NCBI RefSeq assembly: GCF_029203305.1
Contig: NC_089463.1
Coordinates: forward strand, 761,001 to 825,000
DNA: 64,000 nt
Reading direction: 5' to 3'
DNA from: Yamadazyma tenuis
Taxonomy: Eukaryota; Ascomycota; Pichiomycetes; Serinales; Debaryomycetaceae
Shown here: piece after piece, positions 10,488-20,453 of the stretch
How positions within the stretch are numbered: the first letter of the stretch is position 1
Layout of the letters: each line of letters begins with the position of its first letter
Position numbers and translations under genes: made by a program
The notes under the pieces: generated by a model
What the model saw: the letters and a program-made list of their open reading frames with translations, nothing else
Databases searched by the model: none
Told to the model about the DNA's origin: nothing

Positions 10488-10739
10488 ATGTCCTCGTCTC
10501 ACAAATGGGTCAAAGACCTTAGAGGACTTGCTTCATCTCCTAATGACAACGACCACCTCAAGATCGACTATATTGATGTCAACCTCAATAACTCCCGAAA
10601 GTTGATTGCAAATGTGAACACCATAGTCGCTTCAAGTGAACAATACCTATTGGTTAATCATCTGGTAAACGAAAGCTTGATTAAGCTCCAGTCTGCCAGC
10701 CAGGCGTTGAAGTGGACGGACGGAGAGAAGAGATCATAG
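10488..10739 (+). CDS. Small hypothetical protein (83 aa)
   Basis: An 83-residue frame with ATG in a reasonable context (AACATGTCC) in a 497-bp gap. It encodes a mostly helical, soluble, weakly amphipathic polypeptide with central SEQYLLVNHLVNESLIKLQ. There is no signal peptide or membrane segment. I do not recognise it. Its size and helical character resemble small subunits of coiled-coil assemblies (BLOC-1 or DASH type), but no specific similarity supports this. It has no intron and ends 104 bp before the convergent transporter gene. It may be real because it fills the gap with a clean frame, yet chance is not excluded. Confidence 0.45.
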   Translation: MSSSHKWVKDLRGLASSPNDNDHLKIDYIDVNLNNSRKLIANVNTIVASSEQYLLVNHLVNESLIKLQSASQALKWTDGEKRS

Positions 10740-10842
10740 TGTGGGGGGTTTCAGACTTTCTATGGGTGCACGGGTCAGACTAGATGTCCTTCGATGGGTA
10801 TGGGTCAGATGTCTACGCCATTTACTGCATAATATATTACAC

Positions 10843-12126
10843 CTAAATATTTAACTTTATGGCCCCAGAGTCCTTTACCAGATTTAACTCAACATCAGGC
10901 GTGGCAGATTCTGGCAGAGGCAGGAAGTTGACGTTCTCATTCTCATCATCCTCATCATCGATCACAAAGTCCTGTAATTGAATGTCTTCCGGCTTGTATC
11001 CATCATCATCCTGAGACAATGGCTGGTGTGTACCTCTTTCAAGATCGCCAGCAGCTGGCTTGGACTTGTACTTCATAACCACTAAAGTACACCCAACGAT
11101 CACAAGAATCCCCAAAATACTCAAAAACCCTGGAAAATGATGCCAGATAATCACATCAAGAGCTATGGCAAATACCATCTGCAAATAAACCACCAACGAA
11201 GCCTTTGAGGCCTTCACCCGTTGTACCCCGGCGGTTAACGCAAACTGGTACAAGAATCCTGCAATGCCAATGGTGAAAAATAAGGACCATTGATAGCTAT
11301 CTTGAGGAATTGCAAATGAAATCGATGGGATCACTATAATTGAGATACTTGAGATGACCACCGTCACCATCGAGAAGAAACTCACTGAAATCAATGGATG
11401 AGCCAGGTTACCAATCTTCCGTAAAATGATAAAAACAGAAGCAGCCGCAAGGGCCCCAAGAAGTGCAACACCAGTGGCTAAAAGCCGTTTTTCGGTAGAT
11501 GACGACTCCACTGAATCATCAGCCAGTCCCGCTTCTTTATCAGCCTCCAGACCAAAAAGAAAATGGGGCTTTGCAATCAACATCACTCCACATAAAGACA
11601 CTAATCCACACATAGCCTCCACCAAAGAATACCGTTCTCGGAGCAAAATCCATGCCAAAAATCCGGTGATTAAAGGCACCAAGAAGGTAATGGCTACTGA
11701 GTCACTCATACTCAAGTATAAAAGGGAGAAATACAGTCCAAACACCCCAAAGAAGCCCACAACACCCCTTAAGAGCAACCACTTTCTCACAGAAGGTTCT
11801 CCAAATGGTGCATAAGGAACTGATCTGGTAATGAGCATGTATAAAAGGCAGCATATATAGGTGATGGCCATTCGAACAAATAAAATTTGGATGGGGTGAA
11901 TCGGATTGTCATCAGTGACCAAAAGCTTGCAGGTGGTGAGCATGACGGTGTTGAACATCTGTCCTAGAATTAAAAGGGTAAAACCGAAAACTTCATCATT
12001 GTTAACTAGATCCGTGTAGAGCCGCAGAAGGGTCTTGAAACCGGACCTAGGCCTCGATAGACTTGGGAATGGGATCTCTTCAAAAGCAGGATTGAGACTC
12101 GGTACTGCCATTGAAGGCTGTGACAT
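10843..12126 (-). CDS. DMT-superfamily (EamA, SLC35G-like) membrane transporter
   Basis: A 427-residue polytopic membrane protein with about ten hydrophobic segments in two EamA-type repeats, between about residues 45 and 350. Characteristic pieces are LFVRMAITYICCLLYML, the FGLYFSLLYLSMSDSVAI segment and FLVPLITGFLAWILLRERYS, typical of drug/metabolite transporters. The C-terminal 70 residues are acidic and cytosolic. The closest S. cerevisiae relatives by layout are the uncharacterised YMR253C/YPL264C pair. The substrate is unknown. Confidence 0.85.
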   Translation of the reverse strand: MSQPSMAVPSLNPAFEEIPFPSLSRPRSGFKTLLRLYTDLVNNDEVFGFTLLILGQMFNTVMLTTCKLLVTDDNPIHPIQILFVRMAITYICCLLYMLITRSVPYAPFGEPSVRKWLLLRGVVGFFGVFGLYFSLLYLSMSDSVAITFLVPLITGFLAWILLRERYSLVEAMCGLVSLCGVMLIAKPHFLFGLEADKEAGLADDSVESSSTEKRLLATGVALLGALAAASVFIILRKIGNLAHPLISVSFFSMVTVVISSISIIVIPSISFAIPQDSYQWSLFFTIGIAGFLYQFALTAGVQRVKASKASLVVYLQMVFAIALDVIIWHHFPGFLSILGILVIVGCTLVVMKYKSKPAAGDLERGTHQPLSQDDDGYKPEDIQLQDFVIDDEDDENENVNFLPLPESATPDVELNLVKDSGAIKLNI

Positions 12127-12305
12127 TGTTTATTTGCACTTGTAGGAGGCAAGAAATTCAAGATAAGAATAGTTAAAAATAAATTGTGTATGCTCCCTTT
12201 TTCACCTTCTCTCACTGAAGATGTGCAAATCGCGGGCGATGATCCACAACGGCTTTATATATTAAATCACCCATTTTGTCTATCTACAACTATATACCAA
12301 CATGC

Positions 12306-13340
12306 TTACAACACGGCACCAAATCCAAAGGTGATCTTTATACTACGGATATAGTAGTCTTCAAAATTTCCCCGGACGCGGTCTTCTTCCCCCACAGGAA
12401 TCCCATCGAACTTGACAACCATCTTGGTTTCGGATGATCCTTGGTTCAACGAGATGTTCAAGTGAGCAAAGTGGCCATCTTTCCAGTCCTCAAGTCTCCA
12501 GTCTTGGACAATCTGTTCGTTAGGAACAAGCTTGGTGATTTTGGAGGTGATGGAGCCTCCAAAGAGTTTCATTATAGACCCTACCGCCGCCGGTGTGGGC
12601 TCGATCAAGGGTGGAGACCGGGACCAGGCAGCGATACGTTGGGGGTCCAATAAAGTCAAGAACAACTGCTCGGCTGTGGTGTTGAACGAAGGTTCAAGAT
12701 GTAAGGTGGAAGTATTGTACTTGGGGATATGAGAAGAGGTAGCTTTGGGAGCAGCACTTGAGGAAATGGTCTCCTTTTTGATGTTCTTTTTAACGCTCTG
12801 GTTTTCCTTAGGAGCTTTTTGGACCGCCGTGTGAGCTTCTTGGTTGGACTTGGTGAACACCGAGTTGACCTTGTCTGACTCCAACTGGATGTCAGAGCTA
12901 TTGGTTTTGATCAAAACTCCACCAAAACCTCCCAATACCTGGCGCAACTGAGGCAAGAGTTGGGTCCTGATCAAAGCACGGATGGCATCCTTGGTATTGG
13001 TTTCATTATAGATGCTAACATCGAACTGAAGATCGTGTTCCTCAGTGTCGTAAGCCAATTCGGGCACGGTAATGGACCCCGACACATCGCTGGACTTATC
13101 AGCAGTGTCGGTAAAGCCATCGAATTTTAATACTAACTTCATGTCAAACAACGAGATCACCTTACCTTTCCTTTGAGAAACCTCACAATCACCTTCCACA
13201 GACGAAACGGCCGAGATCTTGACGGTTTGTGAGTCTTTTTCGGCCTTGAGCCCCACAAGAGTATCTTTGAAGTAGTCACTGGACCACGATAAGCAATTCT
13301 TATCGACCCAGTGCCAGTTGTTAGGATTGTTCACCACCAT
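12306..13340 (-). CDS. AHA1: Hsp90 co-chaperone Aha1
   Basis: A 344-residue activator of the Hsp90 ATPase. The N-terminal domain opens with the invariant NNPNNWHWVDKNC and binds the Hsp90 middle domain. A Lys/Ser-rich linker (about 190-225) joins it to the C-terminal START-like Aha1 domain, with LEPSFNTTAEQLFLTLLDP and SITSKITKLVPNEQIVQDWRL. The frame is open further upstream to an ATG at 13457 that would add 39 residues. I use ATG 13340 because it aligns with the yeast start and leaves a TATA-like run (about 13432-13440) in the promoter. It lies 119 bp downstream of PUP1 on the same strand. Confidence 0.95.
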   Translation of the reverse strand: MVVNNPNNWHWVDKNCLSWSSDYFKDTLVGLKAEKDSQTVKISAVSSVEGDCEVSQRKGKVISLFDMKLVLKFDGFTDTADKSSDVSGSITVPELAYDTEEHDLQFDVSIYNETNTKDAIRALIRTQLLPQLRQVLGGFGGVLIKTNSSDIQLESDKVNSVFTKSNQEAHTAVQKAPKENQSVKKNIKKETISSSAAPKATSSHIPKYNTSTLHLEPSFNTTAEQLFLTLLDPQRIAAWSRSPPLIEPTPAAVGSIMKLFGGSITSKITKLVPNEQIVQDWRLEDWKDGHFAHLNISLNQGSSETKMVVKFDGIPVGEEDRVRGNFEDYYIRSIKITFGFGAVL

Positions 13341-13459
13341 GTTAATAGTCTCCAGATAGTTAAAGTTGGAAAAAAAAGTGGTCGCACCGAAAAATCTAGA
13401 AATAACTGGCAATTGTGGTCGTGTTATATTGATATATATATGTTTGTAGATTATCATTA

Positions 13460-14272
13460 CTAGGCATCAACTTCCATGGCATCCGGACCTGAGCCGAAAC
13501 TGATTACAGTTTCTTCCACATCTAAGATTTCACGGACGCTTTTGTTCAAAACTCCCGTAGTGCCTCTAGCAAACTTGTACGATTTATTCTTTTGAGACCT
13601 GACGTTAGGTGTCAAGTAGTTTCTGTACAATTGAGCGTCTTTACCCACTTCCATCACACACAAATCGACGTTGGAACCGGAACCCAAATCATTCCAGATA
13701 CCCGACTCAATGGCGTCTGAACACAATTTCATGGCCTCTTCTCTCGACATATCAGGCTTCCAGTTAGTTTCCAAAATCGCCATGGCTGCCAAAGAACCCG
13801 ATCCCAATGATTGGTACTCTCCAATATCGGTTGAGCCATGTGCCTGCACAGACAACAAGTGTGCACCGGTGGCGTCGGTACCAGCGACGATAAGATATGC
13901 ACCCAAGTGGCCTTGGTACTTGAACAAGTGCTGTTTCAACATGGTCAACGCGGTTATGACTCGTGGAGGCCTATTCTGAGCCAATCCATGTAATTCCAAA
14001 TTCGATGAGATCAATTGGGTCACCATCTCGGTGTCTGCAGCGGTACCGGCCCCAGCACACCAGATCTTTGGTGCCAATCTGTGAAGTTTCTCACAGTTCT
14101 TATCGGCAACAATGCTACCGGTGGTGGCTCTGGTATCAGCCGCGATGATTACACCACCTTTGAATTTACATCCCACAATCGTGGTACCGGTGGAGGTGGC
14201 TTTGGGTTGCAGGTGCCCGTTGGCAGCCAAAACCTGATTTCTTTGGAAGTTGTCAAAGCTTAACCCAGGCAT
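13460..14272 (-). CDS. PUP1: 20S proteasome subunit beta-2 (trypsin-like), Pup1
   Basis: A 270-residue proprotein of the catalytic beta-2 subunit. A 29-residue propeptide (MPGLSFDNFQRNQVLAANGH...) is removed autocatalytically at Gly29/Thr30 to expose the active-site Thr in TTIVG. Conserved elements are ADTRATTG, IWCAGAGTAADTE, YLIVAGTD and GSGSLAAMA. The long C-terminal extension that wraps beta-3 is present. ATG 14272 is used; the open frame upstream continues only through TTG. Codon 21 is CTG (14212-14210): homologs have Thr there (HTQPKATSTG), so Ser is the sensible reading. It shares a 140-bp divergent promoter with TRS120. Confidence 0.97.
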   Translation of the reverse strand: MPGLSFDNFQRNQVLAANGHLQPKATSTGTTIVGCKFKGGVIIAADTRATTGSIVADKNCEKLHRLAPKIWCAGAGTAADTEMVTQLISSNLELHGLAQNRPPRVITALTMLKQHLFKYQGHLGAYLIVAGTDATGAHLLSVQAHGSTDIGEYQSLGSGSLAAMAILETNWKPDMSREEAMKLCSDAIESGIWNDLGSGSNVDLCVMEVGKDAQLYRNYLTPNVRSQKNKSYKFARGTTGVLNKSVREILDVEETVISFGSGPDAMEVDA

Positions 14273-14412
14273 TCTTGTATCGAGCAGTAGATATTTTTTT
14301 GCCTTCAACTTCAAGAGCGCCAGAAAACCGCGACTCCAGCGTCAGAGGTGTGCGCGGTGTCAAAAGTTCCATCTCACCAAATCAACTCGAGCCCACCCAA
14401 ACAGCATTATCA

Positions 14413-17400
14413 ATGCTATCAAACAGATACAACTACGTGGCGCCCGCACGGGTTAAAGTTCTCGTGGTGCCCATAAACCACCCGACTCCCGCGGAGTTTG
14501 ACGGGTTTGTGGCCACTCTACGAGCGGGTTCTGAGATCAGATTGTTAGACATAACCCCAATGTCACAGTTAAAATACTTCAATCCCCAGTCTTTTCCGAG
14601 CGGTAAGTTACTCTATGAGATTCTGACGCTGGTTCCGGACAACGAGTCGATTTTTTTACACGATTTCGAGCCGTCCCGCAAAACATTTATTGTCCTTGGT
14701 GTTGGAAAGTACTCACCAGATGTTGATACCGACGGTGAGAAGTTCAATAGTCAATTAAAAAAGCTTTACCCAAGCACAATTGTCCAGAATACCATCATGT
14801 TCGACACCCCTGATGATATCATCAAAGTCCTCAATCCTTCCAACAACCATTCAATGAAATCGTGCTTTTATTTCAACAGCACTAAACAGAACTTGACCCT
14901 CATGGAAACCATTATGTGTGAAGTGTCGAGAAACTTCTTATTCCATTTGGACGAGTATGCGACTTCTTACCAGAATATAACTCTTCGGTCTCCGGTGTCA
15001 ATTACCAACAGTCAGTTGTTGGCCAAAACCATCAACAAGGCACAAAAACGCCTATCATCAGGTGGTACAGGGTCGTTAAAGGTGTCCTTCAATAACAATG
15101 GTACCGTCACAGGGCAAATGGACGCGAAAAACAAGACCCAGGTCCGTAACAATGGACGTCAATCTAAGCTTATGGCCTCGTTCTATCTTTTGGCTGGAAA
15201 ATACGTGGATGCTTTAAATAACTTCACTGATGCGTTATTGTACTTGAGAAAGTCAGATGATTCGGTGTGGCTAGCAAGTGCTTTGGAAGGAGTTGGCGTG
15301 GTGATAATCTTGTTGAACCACATAAGCGTACCTTACCAGTTACCAAATGCTGTACTCGCAACGGTGCTACTGTTGTCAAAAGGTAAAATAAGAGATATGA
15401 GCATAGACAATGTAGCCAGAAGAGTATCAAATGATTCTTTGTCGAGGGTACCAAGCAACAGCAACAGTCCAAACGGCCATGCTATAACGTCTCCCCGTAC
15501 ATCTACAGGCAGTCTTTCCTCGAGTCCAATAGGCGCAGGTCCCGATTTGGGCTTAGTGGCCGTACCCGAGTTGATCAAGCGAATCACCATAAAAGTTGAT
15601 TCTTTTTTCCAGAACAGTACAGACGACTTTGAAAACACTGTACCCGATATTGTATATATCGAGTCATTGTTGAGACAGATCAATTTCATGGTGGCAGTGT
15701 TCAACAGAGGTATCGATGTGAACCACGAATTCTATACGGGACTTGTGAACGGTACTATTAAACCCAATGGCCATCGCACAAACCCTTGGTTTACAGCAGC
15801 AGATATTTTGCACGAAGTGGATAAGATATTCTCTCTCCAATTAGTTGATTTGAACTTGGTTGATCAGTGCAGAATTTACTGTTCGATTGCATCCACCTAC
15901 AACGAACTTGGAATGTACAGAAAGAAAGCTTTTATGTTAAGAACGCTTTTAGTGGGTCTCTTACCTAGCATCCAGTCAAACATACCAGAAATCACGTATT
16001 CACGAAATTCAAATGCCAATAACTCAGAAATCACTGAACTGGCTCCCGGTAACGGTGCAACAGGCTCAGAACAGGTGAAAGAAATTATTGAACTCTTATT
16101 CTTTGATTATGGAATAGACTTGAATGACCAAGAGCTGAAGACTAACTCAGGCCTGCAATGGAGGTCCATTCAACTCCAATTGCTAAAGATCGCTATCCAC
16201 ATATTCGAAAGCTTGGGTGATCATCGTTACTTGGTTAAATTATACAACTTGGCTTTGACCAAGTATCTTCATTGTCTTCCTCCGGATGACCAATTGAGAT
16301 TGAAACAGAAGTTGGAAGACTTAAAAGTTTCAAATCCCGACTTACCACTTCCCTACTGGGATCCGTTCCTTGTTAGGTCGGTAAAATTTATACCAAACTC
16401 CAATAAAAATGAGTTGGTTCCTTTTCCCAAAGATAGCTTACCAAAATCTTCAGGAAATGAAGATGCCCATGCGCCTTTCATCTTCAATCCTTTTGAAAAG
16501 AGTACTGCACAGACATTTAGTAATGAGAAACTTTTAATTAAGGATGAACTATACCAACTAAAGGTGACACTTCAAAACCCTTTTAGTTTCGAGTTAGAGG
16601 TTAGTGATATTCTGGTATCAAGTGCGGATGATTTCCCTCTTGAGACTGTACGAATGGCACTTGGACCAGCCAATGAGGGACTCTTCAATGGTAGACCCAA
16701 ACTCAATGGGCTAAACTCTCCAGTTCCTTCAAGGCTGCTTACTCAAAGTAAGTTTTCCGTGAACAATCCCAAATCAAGAAATGAAAAGGCACTTGCTGAT
16801 TCTAAAAGTGCTTCCGCTCCGGGATTGAACACTTTTGATACAAATGGGACCACCAGTTACAATAGTACCACTTCTCATGTGGTTTCATTAATTGTCCCTG
16901 CAAATTCGTTTGAAGTCTTTACATTTCCTTTCAAAGCGTTGAAGTCAGGAGAGGTATGTTTGGATGGTCTTCATATATCCATAGGCAAATGTGATTCCCT
17001 GAAGTTTTACATTGTCAAGGATGTAAAATATGACATCAGTAATAAAATCAAGCCAATTAAAGACAAGAAGCCAAAAGATTCTGAGGATTCTTCAAGTCTG
17101 AAAGCCACCAGTGAACAAATAACTAGGTCTGTACTAAACTTGAACGTCATTGAACCTCAACCAACTTTATCACTAGTGGATCTTCTGGTTACTAACGGAT
17201 GGCTAATGTTACTTGAAGGAGAGAAGTACAAGTTTCTGATTAGACTTGAGAATCTGTCTAAGGAGATAATCAACTATTTGTCATTTTCCTTTTGGGATTC
17301 AACCATCCAGATGTGGACTTCAAGGCTAAGTAATAGTGTGGTCGGCAATCAGCTTTCAGCACTTGAGATATATGAACTTGAATGGCTTTTGATCAAACTC

Positions 17401-18585
17401 AAGTCTTTTAAAATCTTGAACAAGAGGGAGATCAGTGAGAAATATAATACTATCAAACCCAACCAGGAAATTAGAATCAACTATGAGGTAACTGGTAAAA
17501 AGAATATGACTGAACTGAAGATAATCTTGGAATATGCCAATAAAAAGGCCGATAACCCAAAAAATAGCTTTCTCAAGAGCATTGAGGTGCCATTAAATTT
17601 AACAGTGATTCCTTCAATTGAATTGATAAATTGTGATATACTTCCACTATTTTCATCCACCTTAAACGGATTCAAAAGCTCATCTGCAAATGAAAAGGAA
17701 GCCTTGAAGAACCTCGGTGATCTCAAACTCTTCATGAAGAACATCGATGGAAATAAAGACATTTCGGATTATTGTTTGATTATCTTAGACTTGAGAAACT
17801 CCTGGTCAGAGGAGTTGAGTATTTCTATCAACTTTATGTCAGGAGCTGACCAAGTGTTCAAGATCAATGATACATTAAGACCAAGAAAGGCCGCAAGATA
17901 TTTGATACCGACAAGGAGAGTTGGATTCAAGGATTTGGATTTCAATAAGAGAATTCCTTCATTGAGAAACAAGCAGTATGTTAAAGACTACCTGATTTCT
18001 GAAGCTGAAGATCTTGAAATGAGACAATCTTTTTGGCTTCGGGAGAATTTCTTAAGTAGAATCAGTGGTAAGTGGTCCAATTCAGTAAGGCACGGAACCA
18101 TCAGCTTCAGAAGTATAAGGCTCACTAATAAGATGGTCAACTCATTAATGTACTCGAGAATCAAGATCACCCACCACATTTTGAACGAGGAAGACCTCTC
18201 TTGCGTTGCCCGTTCTGGGGTTCACTTAGCGTTACAAACTGAACAGTTCTACATCATGAGGACCGTTATTACTAATTATTCCGACCAACCAATCTCAGGT
18301 ATCCTAAGACATTTGCCATATCCGTTGATTAACAGCAGCCAAAATTATTCCCAGATACCCCACAAAGATCAACTAAATATCGACAAGAAGATTCTATTCA
18401 ACGGACTATTACAATTAAAGTTACCAGAAGTCGTCGAGCCAAATCAGTCTTTGACAGTGGATTTGAGTTTTACTATCCTCGAGCGAGGAGAATACGAGTG
18501 GGGATCATTATTAGATGCTGTCAGTGACTCCATCGAAGCATTCAAGGTGACCAGCAGAGAACTGGTATACGTAGTAGCATCGTAG
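14413..18585 (+). CDS. TRS120: TRAPPII subunit Trs120
   Basis: A 1390-residue TRAPPII-specific subunit, needed for the Ypt31/32 (Rab11) exchange activity of the complex at the trans-Golgi. The N-terminal pattern YVAPARVKVLVVPI, LDITPMSQLKYFNPQSFPSGKL and FLHDFEPSRKTFIVLGV matches yeast Trs120 closely. The middle is helical solenoid (about 280-650) with Ser-rich inserts, and the C-terminal half is a series of beta-sandwich (ASPA-like) segments. It is somewhat longer than the S. cerevisiae protein (1289). The frame reaches back to 14275 only through TTG; ATG 14413 (MLSNRYNYV) aligns with the family start. Confidence 0.93.
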   Translation: MLSNRYNYVAPARVKVLVVPINHPTPAEFDGFVATLRAGSEIRLLDITPMSQLKYFNPQSFPSGKLLYEILTLVPDNESIFLHDFEPSRKTFIVLGVGKYSPDVDTDGEKFNSQLKKLYPSTIVQNTIMFDTPDDIIKVLNPSNNHSMKSCFYFNSTKQNLTLMETIMCEVSRNFLFHLDEYATSYQNITLRSPVSITNSQLLAKTINKAQKRLSSGGTGSLKVSFNNNGTVTGQMDAKNKTQVRNNGRQSKLMASFYLLAGKYVDALNNFTDALLYLRKSDDSVWLASALEGVGVVIILLNHISVPYQLPNAVLATVLLLSKGKIRDMSIDNVARRVSNDSLSRVPSNSNSPNGHAITSPRTSTGSLSSSPIGAGPDLGLVAVPELIKRITIKVDSFFQNSTDDFENTVPDIVYIESLLRQINFMVAVFNRGIDVNHEFYTGLVNGTIKPNGHRTNPWFTAADILHEVDKIFSLQLVDLNLVDQCRIYCSIASTYNELGMYRKKAFMLRTLLVGLLPSIQSNIPEITYSRNSNANNSEITELAPGNGATGSEQVKEIIELLFFDYGIDLNDQELKTNSGLQWRSIQLQLLKIAIHIFESLGDHRYLVKLYNLALTKYLHCLPPDDQLRLKQKLEDLKVSNPDLPLPYWDPFLVRSVKFIPNSNKNELVPFPKDSLPKSSGNEDAHAPFIFNPFEKSTAQTFSNEKLLIKDELYQLKVTLQNPFSFELEVSDILVSSADDFPLETVRMALGPANEGLFNGRPKLNGLNSPVPSRLLTQSKFSVNNPKSRNEKALADSKSASAPGLNTFDTNGTTSYNSTTSHVVSLIVPANSFEVFTFPFKALKSGEVCLDGLHISIGKCDSLKFYIVKDVKYDISNKIKPIKDKKPKDSEDSSSLKATSEQITRSVLNLNVIEPQPTLSLVDLLVTNGWLMLLEGEKYKFLIRLENLSKEIINYLSFSFWDSTIQMWTSRLSNSVVGNQLSALEIYELEWLLIKLKSFKILNKREISEKYNTIKPNQEIRINYEVTGKKNMTELKIILEYANKKADNPKNSFLKSIEVPLNLTVIPSIELINCDILPLFSSTLNGFKSSSANEKEALKNLGDLKLFMKNIDGNKDISDYCLIILDLRNSWSEELSISINFMSGADQVFKINDTLRPRKAARYLIPTRRVGFKDLDFNKRIPSLRNKQYVKDYLISEAEDLEMRQSFWLRENFLSRISGKWSNSVRHGTISFRSIRLTNKMVNSLMYSRIKITHHILNEEDLSCVARSGVHLALQTEQFYIMRTVITNYSDQPISGILRHLPYPLINSSQNYSQIPHKDQLNIDKKILFNGLLQLKLPEVVEPNQSLTVDLSFTILERGEYEWGSLLDAVSDSIEAFKVTSRELVYVVAS

Positions 18586-18659
18586 CATAACATTAGTAAT
18601 TGCATAGCATTAATAGATAAATTTATTGTAATTATGTACAAGGGTTGATAGTGTTTGCT

Positions 18660-18977
18660 TTACTTTTTTCCTGGAGCCAACTTGAAAGGTAATTCTTGTG
18701 CTCCCTCGGCCTCAAGTTTTTTGATGTATCTTTCTCTAGTGATATCGTTATACCTTTTCTCCTGGAAGTACTTGAACCAACTAGCCACACAGTTGTTCTG
18801 AAACTCGGTTCTCAAAGTCCCACAGTTGTTTTCAACTGCATCTTTTTGTTTGGCATCCAACGAGTTGTCGATTCCGTGCGCGGTTAAGCATTCAAAAAAC
18901 CTGTCACGGCTGTCCCAACATGTTTGTCTTTTGTTTTTATCTGGAGGGGCTTGTACCTCACTGCTAAACCAACCCAT
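18660..18977 (-). CDS. COA6: Cytochrome c oxidase assembly factor Coa6
   Basis: A 105-residue CHCH-type protein of the Cox6B/Coa6 superfamily, imported into the mitochondrial intermembrane space by the Mia40 pathway. It acts with Sco proteins in copper delivery to Cox2. The four cysteines form a Cx9C pair (Cys20/Cys30) and a Cx10C pair (Cys52/Cys63), the Coa6 signature, followed by SWFKYFQEKRYNDITRERYIKKLEAEGAQ. The length equals yeast Coa6 (104). It converges on TRS120 with 74 bp between the stops. Confidence 0.93.
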   Translation of the reverse strand: MGWFSSEVQAPPDKNKRQTCWDSRDRFFECLTAHGIDNSLDAKQKDAVENNCGTLRTEFQNNCVASWFKYFQEKRYNDITRERYIKKLEAEGAQELPFKLAPGKK

Positions 18978-19269
18978 AATAAAGAAGGTATTGACTAGTG
19001 AAAAATCGAAATCGCGAACTCGATCAAGGATGAGGTTCCTGTGGAGCAGAGTAAACCGTTGTTTTAGCTGATGTTAGGCTTGAAGGATCCTGATGATGAT
19101 TCGATCATTAATCTGAACAAGTACAACCTGTTTGTCTAAGAATGAAGCTTGAAGCGATATTTTCTGCAGAATCAGTAACAGGTTTCAAAGTCACTCATCG
19201 TGATTGCGGCCCATTTTTGTGAGATGAGCATTCAACTTTAACTGTGGAAAATCCCCAAAACCACACACC

Positions 19270-20388
19270 ATGTCAGACATTGAAGTAGACTTTCACCACG
19301 ATCCCAATGATATAGAACACATGCAGTTTGACATCAGGTACCGTTCTAGTTCAATCAACTCGTCAAGTGGACAGACACTCCCCAAAATTAAGATTCTTGG
19401 AACTGGAGGTACCATTGCATCCAAAGGAACTTCAGCGCATCAAACAGCCGGTTACAAGGTTGATTTGACAATAGAGGAGATGGTTCAGTCTATTCCTGAC
19501 TTGGGTAGTACCTGCGAGTTGTCGTACGAGCAGATTTTGAATGTGGATTCCAAGGAAATAGGTGCAAAAGAGTTGCAAGTTATCTACAACGCAGTAGTTG
19601 ATAATATTGAGGAGTATGATGGGTTGGTGATCACACACGGAACAGATACAATGGAAGAAACTGCTTTTTTCTTACAGTTCACCATCAAAACATCCAAGCC
19701 AGTTGTTATGTGTGGTTCAATGAGACCTTCAACTGCGATTTCATCAGATGGTCCCATGAACTTATACCAAGCAGTGGTGATTGCCTCCCACCCTGAGTCC
19801 AGAGACCGGGGGATTTTAGTGGCATTCAACGACAGAGTGATTTCAGGCTATTTCTTGAAGAAAAGTAATGCTAACTCTCTTGATACATTCAATGCCATAG
19901 GCCAAGGGTATTTGGGGAACTTTGTCAATAACCAGATTTACTACTATTTTCCACCTTCAAAGCCTATGGGAGTGTCATACTTGCCGATTCCACCAGGATT
20001 CGACTTTCAGTTCCCAGAAGTCACGGTTTTATTCGGACACCAGGGATTTAATGATGATTTGTTGCCTTTACTCTTTGACAGTATCAAAATCAAAGGGTTG
20101 GTATTGGCAACAATGGGGGCCGGTTCCATGAAGGACACCACCAATAAAGTTGTGTTTGAGCTCAGTAACAAGTTCAAGGTACCTGTCATTTATTCCAAGA
20201 GATCTATGGATGGGATGGTTACTGTTGGCTCATTACCTAAGTTTGAAGGGTCACCCTGTAATAATCTTATTGCTAGTGGATCATTAAGTCCGCAGAAATC
20301 CCGGATTCTCCTTCAATTGTGTTTAATCAACAACTTCAGCGTGGATACCATCAAGTCGTACTTCAAGAAAGTATACGGAGGTTCATAA
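19270..20388 (+). CDS. ASP1: L-asparaginase (Asp1/Asp3 type)
   Basis: A 372-residue type-II-fold asparaginase that hydrolyses L-asparagine to aspartate and ammonia. Signatures are ILGTGGTIASKG with nucleophile Thr48 (or Thr45, by family numbering), ITHGTDTMEETAFFL with the second catalytic Thr/Asp at 125/126, GSMRPSTAISSDGPMNLYQAV, and the C-terminal NPQKSRILLQLCL-like block, here SPQKSRILLQLCL. There is no signal peptide, so it is likely cytosolic like S. cerevisiae Asp1 rather than the secreted Asp3. The segment that in bacterial enzymes carries the catalytic Lys reads ASHPESRDRG (residues 172-181) and has Glu where many have Lys. See findings. Confidence 0.92.
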   Translation: MSDIEVDFHHDPNDIEHMQFDIRYRSSSINSSSGQTLPKIKILGTGGTIASKGTSAHQTAGYKVDLTIEEMVQSIPDLGSTCELSYEQILNVDSKEIGAKELQVIYNAVVDNIEEYDGLVITHGTDTMEETAFFLQFTIKTSKPVVMCGSMRPSTAISSDGPMNLYQAVVIASHPESRDRGILVAFNDRVISGYFLKKSNANSLDTFNAIGQGYLGNFVNNQIYYYFPPSKPMGVSYLPIPPGFDFQFPEVTVLFGHQGFNDDLLPLLFDSIKIKGLVLATMGAGSMKDTTNKVVFELSNKFKVPVIYSKRSMDGMVTVGSLPKFEGSPCNNLIASGSLSPQKSRILLQLCLINNFSVDTIKSYFKKVYGGS

Positions 20389-20453
20389 TATATTTATATT
20401 GATATTAATAAACACAGCTAATGCTACACATACGGGACCATAAACACAACCAT

